This document shows positions 8,700 to 15,373 of a DNA stretch of 36,478 bases, in pieces. Under the pieces are notes generated by a model, which had not been told where the DNA came from, searched no databases, and saw only the letters and a program-made list of their open reading frames with translations. The first letter of the stretch is position 1, and every line of letters begins with the position of its first letter. The position numbers and the translations under genes are program-made. Origin of the DNA: Planctomycetota bacterium (GTDB taxonomy: Bacteria > Planctomycetota > Planctomycetia > Pirellulales > UBA1268); NCBI GenBank assembly GCA_018970785.1, contig JAGWVR010000029.1, positions 1-36,478 on the forward strand. The letters run 5' to 3'.

Positions 8700-9353
8700 T
8701 CAGCGGTCGCGGGGCGTGACGGCGGCGAGGTGGGCGGTGTCGTTGAACGCCTCGAGCCGTGGACCGGGCCAGCGGAGCAGCGTGAGCGAGCCGTTGGCGA
8801 GTGCCGGGAGGCGGGTGAAGGGGCGCGTGGCCGCCGCGGCGAGCAGCGCGTCGGCCTCGCCCACCAGGCTGCCCAGCGCCGCGGTGAGCAGGCCGCCGTG
8901 GGCGACGACGAGGATCGTCCGCGCCGGCCGCAGCGCGAGCGACTCCAGCGCCCTCCGCCCCCGCGCCGCCAACGCGCGACGCGACTCGCCGCCGGGGATC
9001 ACGTAGTCGGGGTCACCGGCCTGCCACGCGGCCACCTCGGCGGGAAACCGCACCGCGAGGTCGGCCCAGAGGTGGCCCTCGAAGATCCCGGCGTGCAGCT
9101 CGGCGAGCCGCTCCTCGACGCTGACCGGGAGCCCGAGCGCCTCCGCGATCACGTCGGCGGTCTGGCGGGCGCGCCGCAACGGGCTCGACCAGACCTCGTC
9201 GACGGCGCCGTCGGCCGGGAGCCCCGCGGCCCACCGGGCCACGGCGGCCGCCTGCCGCTCGCCGAGCGCCGACAGGGGGACCTCGGCCTGACCCTGCACG
9301 CGCCCCTCGGCGTTGGAGACGCTCTCGCCGTGGCGCACCAGCACCTGCCGCAT
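8700..9353 (-). CDS. Histidine phosphatase family protein (phosphoglycerate mutase-like)
   Basis: 217 aa. The RHGE motif (R7-H8-G9-E10) supplies the phosphorylated His. R60 in SSPLRRARQT, the acid region LAELHAGIFEG and the second His in VVAHGG (H152) complete the active site. Length and motifs match the cobC/GpmB-like branch of clan histidine phosphatases, which includes phosphoglycerate mutases, alpha-ribazole phosphatase and broad phosphatases. The specific substrate is not evident. The ATG at 9353 is 10 bp after the stop of the response-regulator gene on the same strand, so the two are likely cotranscribed. Confidence 0.9.
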   Translation of the reverse strand: MRQVLVRHGESVSNAEGRVQGQAEVPLSALGERQAAAVARWAAGLPADGAVDEVWSSPLRRARQTADVIAEALGLPVSVEERLAELHAGIFEGHLWADLAVRFPAEVAAWQAGDPDYVIPGGESRRALAARGRRALESLALRPARTILVVAHGGLLTAALGSLVGEADALLAAAATRPFTRLPALANGSLTLLRWPGPRLEAFNDTAHLAAVTPRDR

Positions 9354-9363
9354 GGCATCGCCG

Positions 9364-10002
9364 TCAGGCGGGCTCCTGCTGCGCGGCCCAGACGGCGGCC
9401 TGGGTGCGGTCCTTGAGGCCCATCTTGCGGAGGATGTTCTGGACGTGCTCCTTGACCGTCTCGACGCTGATCGCCAGCGACGAGGCGATCTCCTTGTTCG
9501 GCAGGCCGAGCGAGATGTGCCGCAGCACCTGCTGCTCGCGCGGCGTCAGCCGACCGGACGCCGGCCCCGACGACTCGCGCGTGTCGAGCTGGGCGAGGAA
9601 CGTGGCGTAGCGGCTCCCCTTCCCCGGCGGCTTGCCGGCGGCGGCGTTCTTGATCGTCGCCACCAGTTCGTCGGCCGACAGCGACTCGAGGAGGTAGTCG
9701 TTCGCCCCGGCGGCGTGGGCCCGGGCCATGTAGGTCGGGTTGTCGACCGCCGACAGCACGAGGAGCTTGGCGTCGGGCACGGTCGAACGCAGCTTGCGGA
9801 CGACGTCGAAGCTGTCGACGCCCGGAAGGATGGCGTCGATGAGGATCACCGTCGGTGACAGCTTCCGCGCCATCGAGACCGCGTCGCGGGCATGGTTCGC
9901 CTCGCCGACGACCTTGATGCCGGAGCCCTCGAGCATCCGCAAAAGCCCGGCGCGGATGACGGGCTTGGGGTAGGCGACGAGCAGCGAGAGCGATTGGGCC
10001 AT
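9364..10002 (-). CDS. LuxR/NarL-family response regulator with degenerate receiver
   Basis: 212 aa. An N-terminal receiver (about 5-122) is joined to a LuxR-type helix-turn-helix (about 150-208: LTPREQQVL, then the recognition helix ETVKEHVQNILRKM). The phosphoacceptor equivalent D56 (ILIDAILPG) and S84 remain. The conserved acidic pair that binds magnesium is replaced (AYPKP at 10-14 where the family has ADDHP), and the conserved Lys is Glu (LLE, E106). This receiver probably cannot be phosphorylated in the normal way and may be constitutive, ligand-controlled or controlled by partner binding. No histidine kinase is adjacent. It leads a two-gene unit with the histidine phosphatase and is divergent from the hydrolase gene. 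Confidence 0.92.
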   Translation of the reverse strand: MAQSLSLLVAYPKPVIRAGLLRMLEGSGIKVVGEANHARDAVSMARKLSPTVILIDAILPGVDSFDVVRKLRSTVPDAKLLVLSAVDNPTYMARAHAAGANDYLLESLSADELVATIKNAAAGKPPGKGSRYATFLAQLDTRESSGPASGRLTPREQQVLRHISLGLPNKEIASSLAISVETVKEHVQNILRKMGLKDRTQAAVWAAQQEPA

Positions 10003-10205
10003 AGGGTGATGTTCCGTGGTGAGGGGGAAACCCCGGGGGGGAGGATCGGAGAGTCGACCGCGGCTTCACCGGGATCGTGATCCCAGGCCCACGGGTCGGC
10101 GTCTCGCGATCGGGACCGCCGTCTGAGGGAGACGATACGCAAGGAACCGCTGATCGGCAGCGGGACGGCCGTGCCCCTGCAATAGGATACGCTGTCGAAA
10201 GGGGT

Positions 10206-10257
10206 CGGTCGACCGCCTGGGTGGGTTTTGCGACAAAAAAACGGTCGTTTACCACCC
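10206..10257 (+). promoter_or_regulatory. Palindrome and stem-loop upstream of hydrolase gene
   Basis: In the divergent regulator/hydrolase spacer there is a perfect 10-bp palindrome CGGTCGACCG (10206-10215). Directly after it, an imperfect stem-loop pairs GGGTGG (10219-10224) with CCACCC (10252-10257) and CGAC (10231-10234) with GTCG (10244-10247) around an A-rich loop. The palindrome could be an operator and the hairpin a leader structure of the hydrolase mRNA. Both roles are inferred from symmetry only. Confidence 0.35.
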
Positions 10258-10290
10258 CCATCGGAAGGAACACCTCCAAGGGGTTCGGCG

Positions 10291-11199
10291 ATGCAGATGC
10301 GCGACATTCTGGTGCGGTCGGTGGGAATGGCCCTCGGTCTGGCGCTCGCCGCGAGCGCCGGGTTGTCCGGCGAGGTGCGCATCACCCCCGACATCGTCTA
10401 CGGCCACAAGCACGGCCTGGCGATGACCTGCGACATGTTCCGGCCGGAGACGGATGCCAACGGCGCCGTGCTGCTGTTCATGGTCAGCGGCGGGTGGTAC
10501 TCGGCCTGGATGCCCCCCGACCAGGCCCGGCCGATGTTCGCGCCACTCACCGACAAGGGCTACACCGTGCTCGCCATCCGCCACGGCAGCAGCCCGAAGT
10601 TCACGATCCCCGAGGCGGTCGACGACGTGCGCCGTGCGGTCCGCTTCGTGCGCCACAACGCCGCCCGGTTCGCAGTCGATCCGGAGCGGATCGGCGTCTT
10701 CGGGATGAGTGCCGGGGGACACCTGTCGCTGATGCTGGCGACGACCGGCGACGACGGCGACGAGTCGAGCGGCGACCCGGTGCTCCGCGAGAGCGCCCGG
10801 GTCAGGGCGGTTTGTGCTTGGGTGGCACCGACCGACCTCCGCCACGTTGCCTGGAGCGACCCCGGCCACGACAAGCAATACGACCGCTTCCCCGCCCTCG
10901 ACCTCGACCAGGCCGAGGCGGCGCGGATGTCGCCGCTGCTTGCCGTCTCGCGCGACGACGCCCCGGCGCTGTTGATCGCCGGCGGCCGCGACGAACTGGT
11001 GCCGGCAGAGCATTCGCGCCAGATCCACGACGCCCTCGCCGCCCAGGGCGTCGCGTCGCGGTTGGTGGTCCTCGAAAAGGCGGGGCACGGCTTCCAGGGG
11101 CAGGACCTGGCGACCGCCGTGACGGCGATGGTGACGTGGTTCGACGACCATCTCGGCCCGGCTCCGGAACCGCCCACCGCGGCACCAAATACCCCCTGA
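10291..11199 (+). CDS. Secreted alpha/beta hydrolase (esterase-like)
   Basis: 302 aa. The ATG at 10291 follows AAGGGG by 7 nt. A signal peptide (basic MQMRDILVR, then SVGMALGLALAASAGLSG) points to export. The alpha/beta-hydrolase core has an oxyanion-region SGGWYSAW, the nucleophile elbow GMSAGGH with the catalytic Ser, the acid GGRDELVP and the His in KAGHGFQG. The layout resembles the BD-FAE/acetyl-esterase branch of prolyl-oligopeptidase-like hydrolases, which often deacylate plant polysaccharides; the substrate here is unknown. The usual HGG oxyanion motif reads SGG. It is divergent from the NarL-like gene and ends just before a strong hairpin. Confidence 0.9.
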   Translation: MQMRDILVRSVGMALGLALAASAGLSGEVRITPDIVYGHKHGLAMTCDMFRPETDANGAVLLFMVSGGWYSAWMPPDQARPMFAPLTDKGYTVLAIRHGSSPKFTIPEAVDDVRRAVRFVRHNAARFAVDPERIGVFGMSAGGHLSLMLATTGDDGDESSGDPVLRESARVRAVCAWVAPTDLRHVAWSDPGHDKQYDRFPALDLDQAEAARMSPLLAVSRDDAPALLIAGGRDELVPAEHSRQIHDALAAQGVASRLVVLEKAGHGFQGQDLATAVTAMVTWFDDHLGPAPEPPTAAPNTP

Positions 11200-11218
11200 A
11201 AGAGCCGTTCCGCCATCG

Positions 11219-11253
11219 CCCCCCGCCGGCGCGCGGGCCGCGCCGGCGGGGGG
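11219..11253 (+). terminator. GC-rich hairpin terminator after hydrolase gene
   Basis: Two perfectly complementary 15-base arms (CCCCCCGCCGGCGCG at 11219-11233 and its complement at 11239-11253) flank a 5-base loop, starting 19 bp after the hydrolase stop. No T-run follows, so it is either a GC-type terminator or a 3'-end stabiliser. Its position between two plus-strand units supports an end-of-transcript role. Confidence 0.6.
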
Positions 11254-11427
11254 CTGCTGCGCGGCCCGCTCGGCCGCGTGCGACGGCGGTGGCGTCGGCT
11301 ACACTTTTCCTCCGCCCCTGCCAATCGGCACTCCTGCCGTGAAGCAGTGCCGCGGCAGACACCGCCGAGGACCCGTCGCCCCCTGACCTGACCGGCGTTC
11401 CGCCGGCCGCAGCCCCCGAGGATGCCG

Positions 11428-11793
11428 ATGACCGCAGAACCCTATCGCCGGATCGACGTGATGAAGGTTGGCAAGGTCGAGGTCGCCAAATTCAAGGACA
11501 AGAAGATCCTCGACGAGACGGCGCTCGACGAGATCAAGGTCGAGTTGCTGCGGCTGATCGCCGACCGCCCGGGGCTCGACCTGCTCCTCGACTTCGGCAA
11601 CGTCGAGTTCATGTCGAGCGCCGCCCTCGGCCTCCTCGGCACGATCCACCGCAAGGTCGGCACGACGCTCAAGGGGCGGCTGAAGATGTGCAGCATCCAT
11701 CCGCAGATCTACGAGGTCTTCAAGCTCACCAACCTCAACAAGCTGTTCGCGATCCACAAGGACGCGGCCGAGGCGATGGCGAAGTTCACCTGA
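11428..11793 (+). CDS. STAS-domain anti-sigma factor antagonist
   Basis: 121 aa, a single STAS domain. The strand-helix block DLLLDFGNVEFMSSAALGLLG matches the SpoIIAA/RsbV phosphorylation region, with S64 in the place of the regulatory Ser. The family position before it, usually Asp, is S63. In known partner switches, the unphosphorylated antagonist sequesters an anti-sigma kinase and frees a sigma factor or other target; the kinase phosphorylates the Ser and a PP2C phosphatase reverses it. The next gene encodes such a phosphatase. The ATG at 11428 is chosen over 11422 because GAGG (11418-11421) lies 6 nt before it. Confidence 0.92.
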   Translation: MTAEPYRRIDVMKVGKVEVAKFKDKKILDETALDEIKVELLRLIADRPGLDLLLDFGNVEFMSSAALGLLGTIHRKVGTTLKGRLKMCSIHPQIYEVFKLTNLNKLFAIHKDAAEAMAKFT

Positions 11794-11799
11794 GCGGCA

Positions 11800-11825
11800 C
11801 CGGCCCGGCCCGCGGGTCGGGCCGG
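11800..11825 (+). terminator. Hairpin between STAS and phosphatase genes
   Basis: An 11-bp stem with one G-T pair (CCGGCCCGGCC at 11800-11810 with GGTCGGGCCGG at 11815-11825) and the 4-base loop CGCG lies 6 bp after the STAS stop and 37 bp before the phosphatase start. No T-run follows. It may partly terminate or protect the STAS transcript so that antagonist is made in excess over phosphatase. That role is an inference. Confidence 0.45.
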
Positions 11826-11862
11826 ATCTCCACCAGCCTTCCGCCCCCGATCGGACCTCGCC

Positions 11863-13308
11863 ATGGCCTCCGCAGACCCCGCCCCCGCAGCGCCCCCCCT
11901 TCGCGCCCGTCGGCCGGTCGACGTGGTGATCGCCGAGGACAGCAAGATCCAGGCCAAGCTCCTCGAGCGCCGGCTCACCGAGGCCGGCCATGCGGTGCGC
12001 TGGGGCGCCGACGGCGGCAAGGCGCTGGCCCTGGTCCGGGAGCGGCGGCCCGACATCATCATCTCCGACATCGAGATGCCGGAGATGACGGGCTACGAGT
12101 TCTGCAAGATCGTCAAGACCGACCCGGAGCTGCGTTCGATCCCGCTGATCCTCCTGTCGTCGCTCGGCGACCCGGTCGACATCATCCGCGGGCTCGACGC
12201 CGGGGCCGACAACTACGTCACGAAGCCCTACGAGCCGGAATACCTCCTCGGCCGGATGGACTCGCTCCTCGCCTCGCCGCTGGCCGCCGCCGACGCGACG
12301 GCGGCCAACGAGATGGAGGTCACCGTCGCCGGCCAGACCTTCAAGGTCAACGCCGGCCGCCAGCAGGTCCTCAACCTGTTGGTGTCGGTGTTCGAGAACG
12401 CCGTCACCAAGAACAAGGAACTGATCTCCACCAACCAGTCGCTGTCGGTGGCCCGCGACCAGCTCCAGAAGGCCAACACCGAACTGACCGCCGTCAACGA
12501 GCAGATCGAGCGCAGCAACCGGCGGATGACGCGCGACCTCCACGCCGCCGCCAAGGTCCAGCAGTCGCTCCTCCCCCAGGCGGCGCTCGACATGCCGGCG
12601 ACGACGTCGGCGTGGCGCTACGTGCCGTGCAACGAGCTGGCCGGCGACTTCCTCAACATCTTCGCGCTCGACGAGGAGCACGTCGGGATGTTCGTCGTCG
12701 ACGTCAGCGGCCACGGCGTGCCCAGCTCGCTGCTTGCGGTGACGGTCGGCGCGTTCCTCACGCCGCGCGTCTCCGACACGTCGTTGCTCCTGCGCCCGTC
12801 ACCCGGCGGGGGGAAGCCGGTGGTGGTCCCGCCGGGTGAGGTGGTGACCCAGCTCAACAACCTGTTCCAGGCCGACAACCAGGCCGGGCTGTATTTCACG
12901 ATCGTCTACGGCGTGCTCCACGTCCCCAGCGGACGGCTGCGGTTCGTGTCGGGGGGCCATCCGCCACTGCTCCACGTCCCGAAGAGCGGTCCGCTCAAGC
13001 TGTTCGAGGTCGAGAGCTTCCCGGTCGGGTTCGTGCCCGACGTCGAGTTCGCCGAGGAAACGCTCCAGCTCGCGCCGGGCGACCGCGTGATCCTCTATTC
13101 CGACGGCGTGCCGGAGGCGATGGACGAGCAGCTCGAACAGATGGGCAACGAGCGGATGACGGCGCTGGTCGAGTCGCTCCGCGGCGAACCGGTCGACGTC
13201 AACGTCGTCCGGCTCCTCGAGAGCGTGCAGACCTGGTGCCAGCCGAAGGGTCCGCTCGACGACGTCTCGATCCTGTGCCTGGAGTGGGCTGGCCCCGCGG
13301 CCGGGTGA
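11863..13308 (+). CDS. Receiver-linked PP2C (SpoIIE/RsbU-type) serine phosphatase
   Basis: 481 aa. The N-terminal receiver (about 18-138) is complete: acidic pair E25-D26, phosphoacceptor D69 (IIISDIEMPEMTG), S99/S100 and K121 (TKPYEP). A linker with predicted coiled coil (about 175-230, ending AAKVQQSLLPQ) leads to a SpoIIE-type PP2C domain (about 240-475). The metal-binding Asp residues are in NELAGDF, VVDVSGHGVPS, YSDGVPEA and LDDVSIL. It should dephosphorylate a STAS antagonist, most likely the product of the preceding gene, when its receiver is phosphorylated by an unlinked kinase. No anti-sigma kinase gene lies nearby. The gene borders the AT-richer segment. Confidence 0.94.
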   Translation: MASADPAPAAPPLRARRPVDVVIAEDSKIQAKLLERRLTEAGHAVRWGADGGKALALVRERRPDIIISDIEMPEMTGYEFCKIVKTDPELRSIPLILLSSLGDPVDIIRGLDAGADNYVTKPYEPEYLLGRMDSLLASPLAAADATAANEMEVTVAGQTFKVNAGRQQVLNLLVSVFENAVTKNKELISTNQSLSVARDQLQKANTELTAVNEQIERSNRRMTRDLHAAAKVQQSLLPQAALDMPATTSAWRYVPCNELAGDFLNIFALDEEHVGMFVVDVSGHGVPSSLLAVTVGAFLTPRVSDTSLLLRPSPGGGKPVVVPPGEVVTQLNNLFQADNQAGLYFTIVYGVLHVPSGRLRFVSGGHPPLLHVPKSGPLKLFEVESFPVGFVPDVEFAEETLQLAPGDRVILYSDGVPEAMDEQLEQMGNERMTALVESLRGEPVDVNVVRLLESVQTWCQPKGPLDDVSILCLEWAGPAAG

Positions 13309-13509
13309 GGCGGGCCAAGATCTCCAAACAAGAAGACTGGCTCCAAGTGGCTTCCATTACTCCATCAGTTTGCCAGTTTGCGGCTGCACTCATTTCGCTC
13401 TTGTTCCGAGTAATCGGGCCTTCCGTGGAAAACTTCGGTCCGTCCAGCATTTCCGTGGATTATCGCGGCGGACGCAGCCTCCGATCGGGCTCTGCAGAGG
13501 AAGACGCCC

Positions 13510-13554
13510 CCCTCGCATCGACCCGCAGCTAGCGGTGACGGGCCGATGCGAGGG
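13510..13554. repeat. Inverted repeat with nested inner stem
   Basis: Perfect 11-base arms CCCTCGCATCG (13510-13520) and CGATGCGAGGG (13544-13554) enclose a 23-base centre. The centre can itself pair CCGC with GCGG around AGCTA. No T-run follows. It lies about 200 bp after the phosphatase gene. It could be a terminator, a small repeat element or part of a structured RNA. Confidence 0.55.
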
Positions 13555-14174
13555 CCACGGCGGAGGGGCTGCGGCGGCCCTGGGATGGGAATGCCAGGAT
13601 GTCGTCTCCTGTCGTCCACCCACACAGATCCCTGATGGACCAAACGGCCTACTCGAGTTTCTCGTGGGTAGCGGCGGGGAGAGAGCCTGGTCCCCGTCCT
13701 CGACTTTAGTTTTCCGTTTACGGTAACCTTCTCCACCACAAGCACTTGCGCCTCACTCTGCCATCACTGTCCCAGCCGCCAAGTGCCGCGACGTCGGGTG
13801 GGATCGCCTGAAGCCTGCAACACGATTCCCTTTGGCCCGCAAACCAAAGTGTTTGGGCATTGCGTATCCGTGGTGGCTACCGCGAAGATATTGCGGCAGC
13901 GCGTTGCCTGAAAATGCTGTTCACGACCCCCTGAAAGAACCCTTTCTGGGCTGACCTTCACGACGCGGCGTCGTCGGGTCGAGCGCTGATCGTCGACTGG
14001 GAAAATGCCTTTGGGTTGCTCATTCGTAGACCTGCTTCTTAGCAGATCTGTCCCCGTGTGAAGACTTTGCATCGACAGCGGTTGCGTCAAGCTTACCTAT
14101 GACGAGAGCGTTGCTGGTTTCTTGATCTTCCGCTTGAATGCAAAATCGGGCACTTCCCAAAACACATCATGAAC

Positions 14175-14203
14175 TTGCGACGGTTATTGCCAAAACGCAC
14201 AAT
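14175..14203 (+). promoter_or_regulatory. Candidate sigma-70-type promoter for the three-gene cassette
   Basis: TTGCGA (14175-14180) and CACAAT (14198-14203) are separated by exactly 17 bp, 42 bp before the first ATG of the cassette. Both hexamers deviate from consensus. It is the best-spaced pair in the region but unproven. Confidence 0.3.
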
Positions 14204-14245
14204 CCAGTTGCTGCAAGTCTAACGTAATAGAGCCTGCTGGCGCCC

Positions 14246-14716
14246 ATGGAACTTCCTACGCTCCAAGCGATGGTGCTTGCCGATAAGGTCTACATAGACC
14301 GCGCAACCAATAAATACTTGATTATCGGAACGTTCGGCATTCTCAAGCTGAGAAGAGCAGCTACGCGCGACGCTGGTGAGCCGAACACGGAGCCAGGATC
14401 CGAGATATCAGGGCCCGTGCACGTCCGCTCCGAGAGTGATGTCGTCAATGATGGAAACCCCAGCCTTTACCTAGCTCTGCAGGGCATTCGTTGCCCAACC
14501 ACGCTGAGACTGCGATACCAACGGCTCGATGACGAGACAGTTCGCTTCGAGGGACGAATAGAAGTTGATGCCTGCGACCCGGTGGAGCTTGTAGAGGTGG
14601 CCACGCATTTGCCATCACTAGCCGGCCCGCCCGGCCGATACTCACTTGATTTACTTTGTGATGGTGCACTACTTGGCCAGTGGCGACTAACAATTGTAAT
14701 AGTGGAGGACAACTAA
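14246..14716 (+). CDS. DUF6941-like protein of unknown function
   Basis: 156 aa, soluble, no signal or membrane segment. The opening MELPTLQAMVLADKVYIDRATNKYLIIGTF resembles the DUF6941 family, which begins with a short strand, an acidic turn and a conserved IxGxF, and is predicted to be beta-rich. The match is from memory of the pattern and is not certain. The rest alternates strands (SLYLALQGI, TLRLRYQRL, VRFEGRIEV) and ends WRLTIVIVED, consistent with a beta-sandwich. Codon use (TTA, CTT, TGT, ATA) sets it apart from the surrounding genes. The start has no clear Shine-Dalgarno site; an in-frame stop at 14228 limits upstream extension. The next gene starts directly after its stop, so it heads an operon of three. 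Confidence 0.75.
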   Translation: MELPTLQAMVLADKVYIDRATNKYLIIGTFGILKLRRAATRDAGEPNTEPGSEISGPVHVRSESDVVNDGNPSLYLALQGIRCPTTLRLRYQRLDDETVRFEGRIEVDACDPVELVEVATHLPSLAGPPGRYSLDLLCDGALLGQWRLTIVIVEDN

Positions 14717-14717
14717 A

Positions 14718-14951
14718 ATGATAGTCGTCGATCTTCACGTCGAAAAAGGAAAAGCTGCGCACGTGCCGGTGGTCGCCGCTACGTTCTTCATATTCACTCA
14801 CCCTACCCCGCCTGCGCAAGCGGACGCGGAAATAAATGCCTCGATCCGACTCGAGCAGATAACACCTTCTAACTCGGTCTTACTCGAGATTGCAGACCGG
14901 TGCGAGCCACCTGAAGTCCCCATCGATAACGATGGCGTCTGTCCGTGGTGA
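14718..14951 (+). CDS. 77-aa protein of unknown function in toxin-like cassette
   Basis: 77 aa. GGAGGA (14704-14709) lies 8 nt before the ATG, one of the best ribosome sites in the window, so the gene is very likely real although short. The protein starts with a strand-rich part (MIVVDLHVEK, VPVVAATFFIFTH) and continues PTPPAQADAEINASIRLEQI, ending acidic and Pro-rich (PPEVPIDND). I recognise no family. It resembles neither MazE/AbrB nor ribbon-helix-helix antitoxins, but by position (directly before a PemK-like gene, short, acidic) it could be the antitoxin. It is in the same reading frame as the following gene, separated by its TGA stop. Confidence 0.65.
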   Translation: MIVVDLHVEKGKAAHVPVVAATFFIFTHPTPPAQADAEINASIRLEQITPSNSVLLEIADRCEPPEVPIDNDGVCPW

Positions 14952-14972
14952 CAAGTTCTAAGGCGGAATGCT

Positions 14973-15338
14973 TTGCTTACGCAGGGGCGCCTGATCTGGA
15001 TGGCTGTTCGTGGCTACGACGGCCAATGGAAGTCCCGTCCGGTGGTGGTCATCACTGCCAACAGAGACATACCGTCTTCACCGGTCATTGTAGGTGTCGC
15101 CTGCTCGCATTCGGCGGCGGAAAGCTCCGATCCGCTTCCTGAAAACTACGTTGATTTGCCGTTTCACCCTAGCGGCAATTGCCGGACGAAGCTTACAAAA
15201 CGTACGGTCGCGATTTGTAATTGGGTAGTCCGCATAGAGAAGGCAACCATCCAATTGAGTAGTTTTGGAGGCTTAGTTCCGCCTCAGCAACTTGAAACAA
15301 TTATAGTGAAGTTTATCGAGTTAACTCGTAAACCTTAG
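14973..15338 (+). CDS. PemK/MazF-like protein, possible type II toxin
   Basis: 121 aa from the TTG at 14973; GGCGGA (14962-14967) is 5 nt upstream and no ATG or GTG lies in frame after the preceding stop. The start LTQGRLIWMAV...WKSRPVVVIT follows the PemK/MazF pattern: a Gly-containing first strand, then an Arg-Pro element before a hydrophobic strand. VIVGVACS, TKRTVAICNWVVRIEK and a final helix (PPQQLETIIVKFIEL) also fit the SH3-like barrel of the family. Known members are mRNA interferases, but diverged PemK-like proteins exist without that activity. The family's Thr/Ser after the third strand is Cys-Ser here. Codons ACA-ATT-ATA and GAG-TTA-ACT near the end mark it as compositionally foreign. 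Confidence 0.72.
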   Translation: MLTQGRLIWMAVRGYDGQWKSRPVVVITANRDIPSSPVIVGVACSHSAAESSDPLPENYVDLPFHPSGNCRTKLTKRTVAICNWVVRIEKATIQLSSFGGLVPPQQLETIIVKFIELTRKP

Positions 15339-15373
15339 CCGCAAAGCAGCCACCCACGACTACTCGAGGTCCG

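Larger units (their letters stand above)
13309..14245. other. 937-base stretch with no supported gene
   Basis: Short open frames exist on both strands, but none has a recognisable domain, a convincing ribosome site or a codon pattern like a gene. No tRNA or tmRNA fold was found by eye. The notable elements are the long inverted repeat at 13510-13554 and a candidate promoter at the right end. The stretch may be decayed coding DNA, a non-coding RNA locus or an insertion remnant; the sequence does not decide. Confidence 0.45.
13309..15373. other. AT-richer, probably acquired segment between two operons
   Basis: Between the phosphatase stop and the cheR stop, base and codon use differ visibly from everything else in the window. 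Codons such as TTA, ATA, AGA, CTA and TGT, nearly absent in neighbours, are common in the three genes here. The left part carries no gene; the right part carries a cassette ending in a PemK/MazF-like gene. I find no integrase, transposase, tRNA or clear flanking direct repeat. Transfer is therefore inferred from composition and cargo only, and the ends are approximate. Confidence 0.6.

Noticed and set aside
13720..13742. TCCACCA-like sequence that could end a tmRNA or tRNA
   Set aside because: No T-arm consensus or acceptor partner could be found upstream.
13365..14090. Two minus-strand open frames (126 and 108 codons) in the gene-free stretch
   Set aside because: No domain, no ribosome site and random-looking composition.
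14945..15142. 65-codon plus-strand frame overlapping the PemK-like gene
   Set aside because: It is out of frame with the PemK-like protein, and its Cys/Gly/Arg-rich translation matches nothing.
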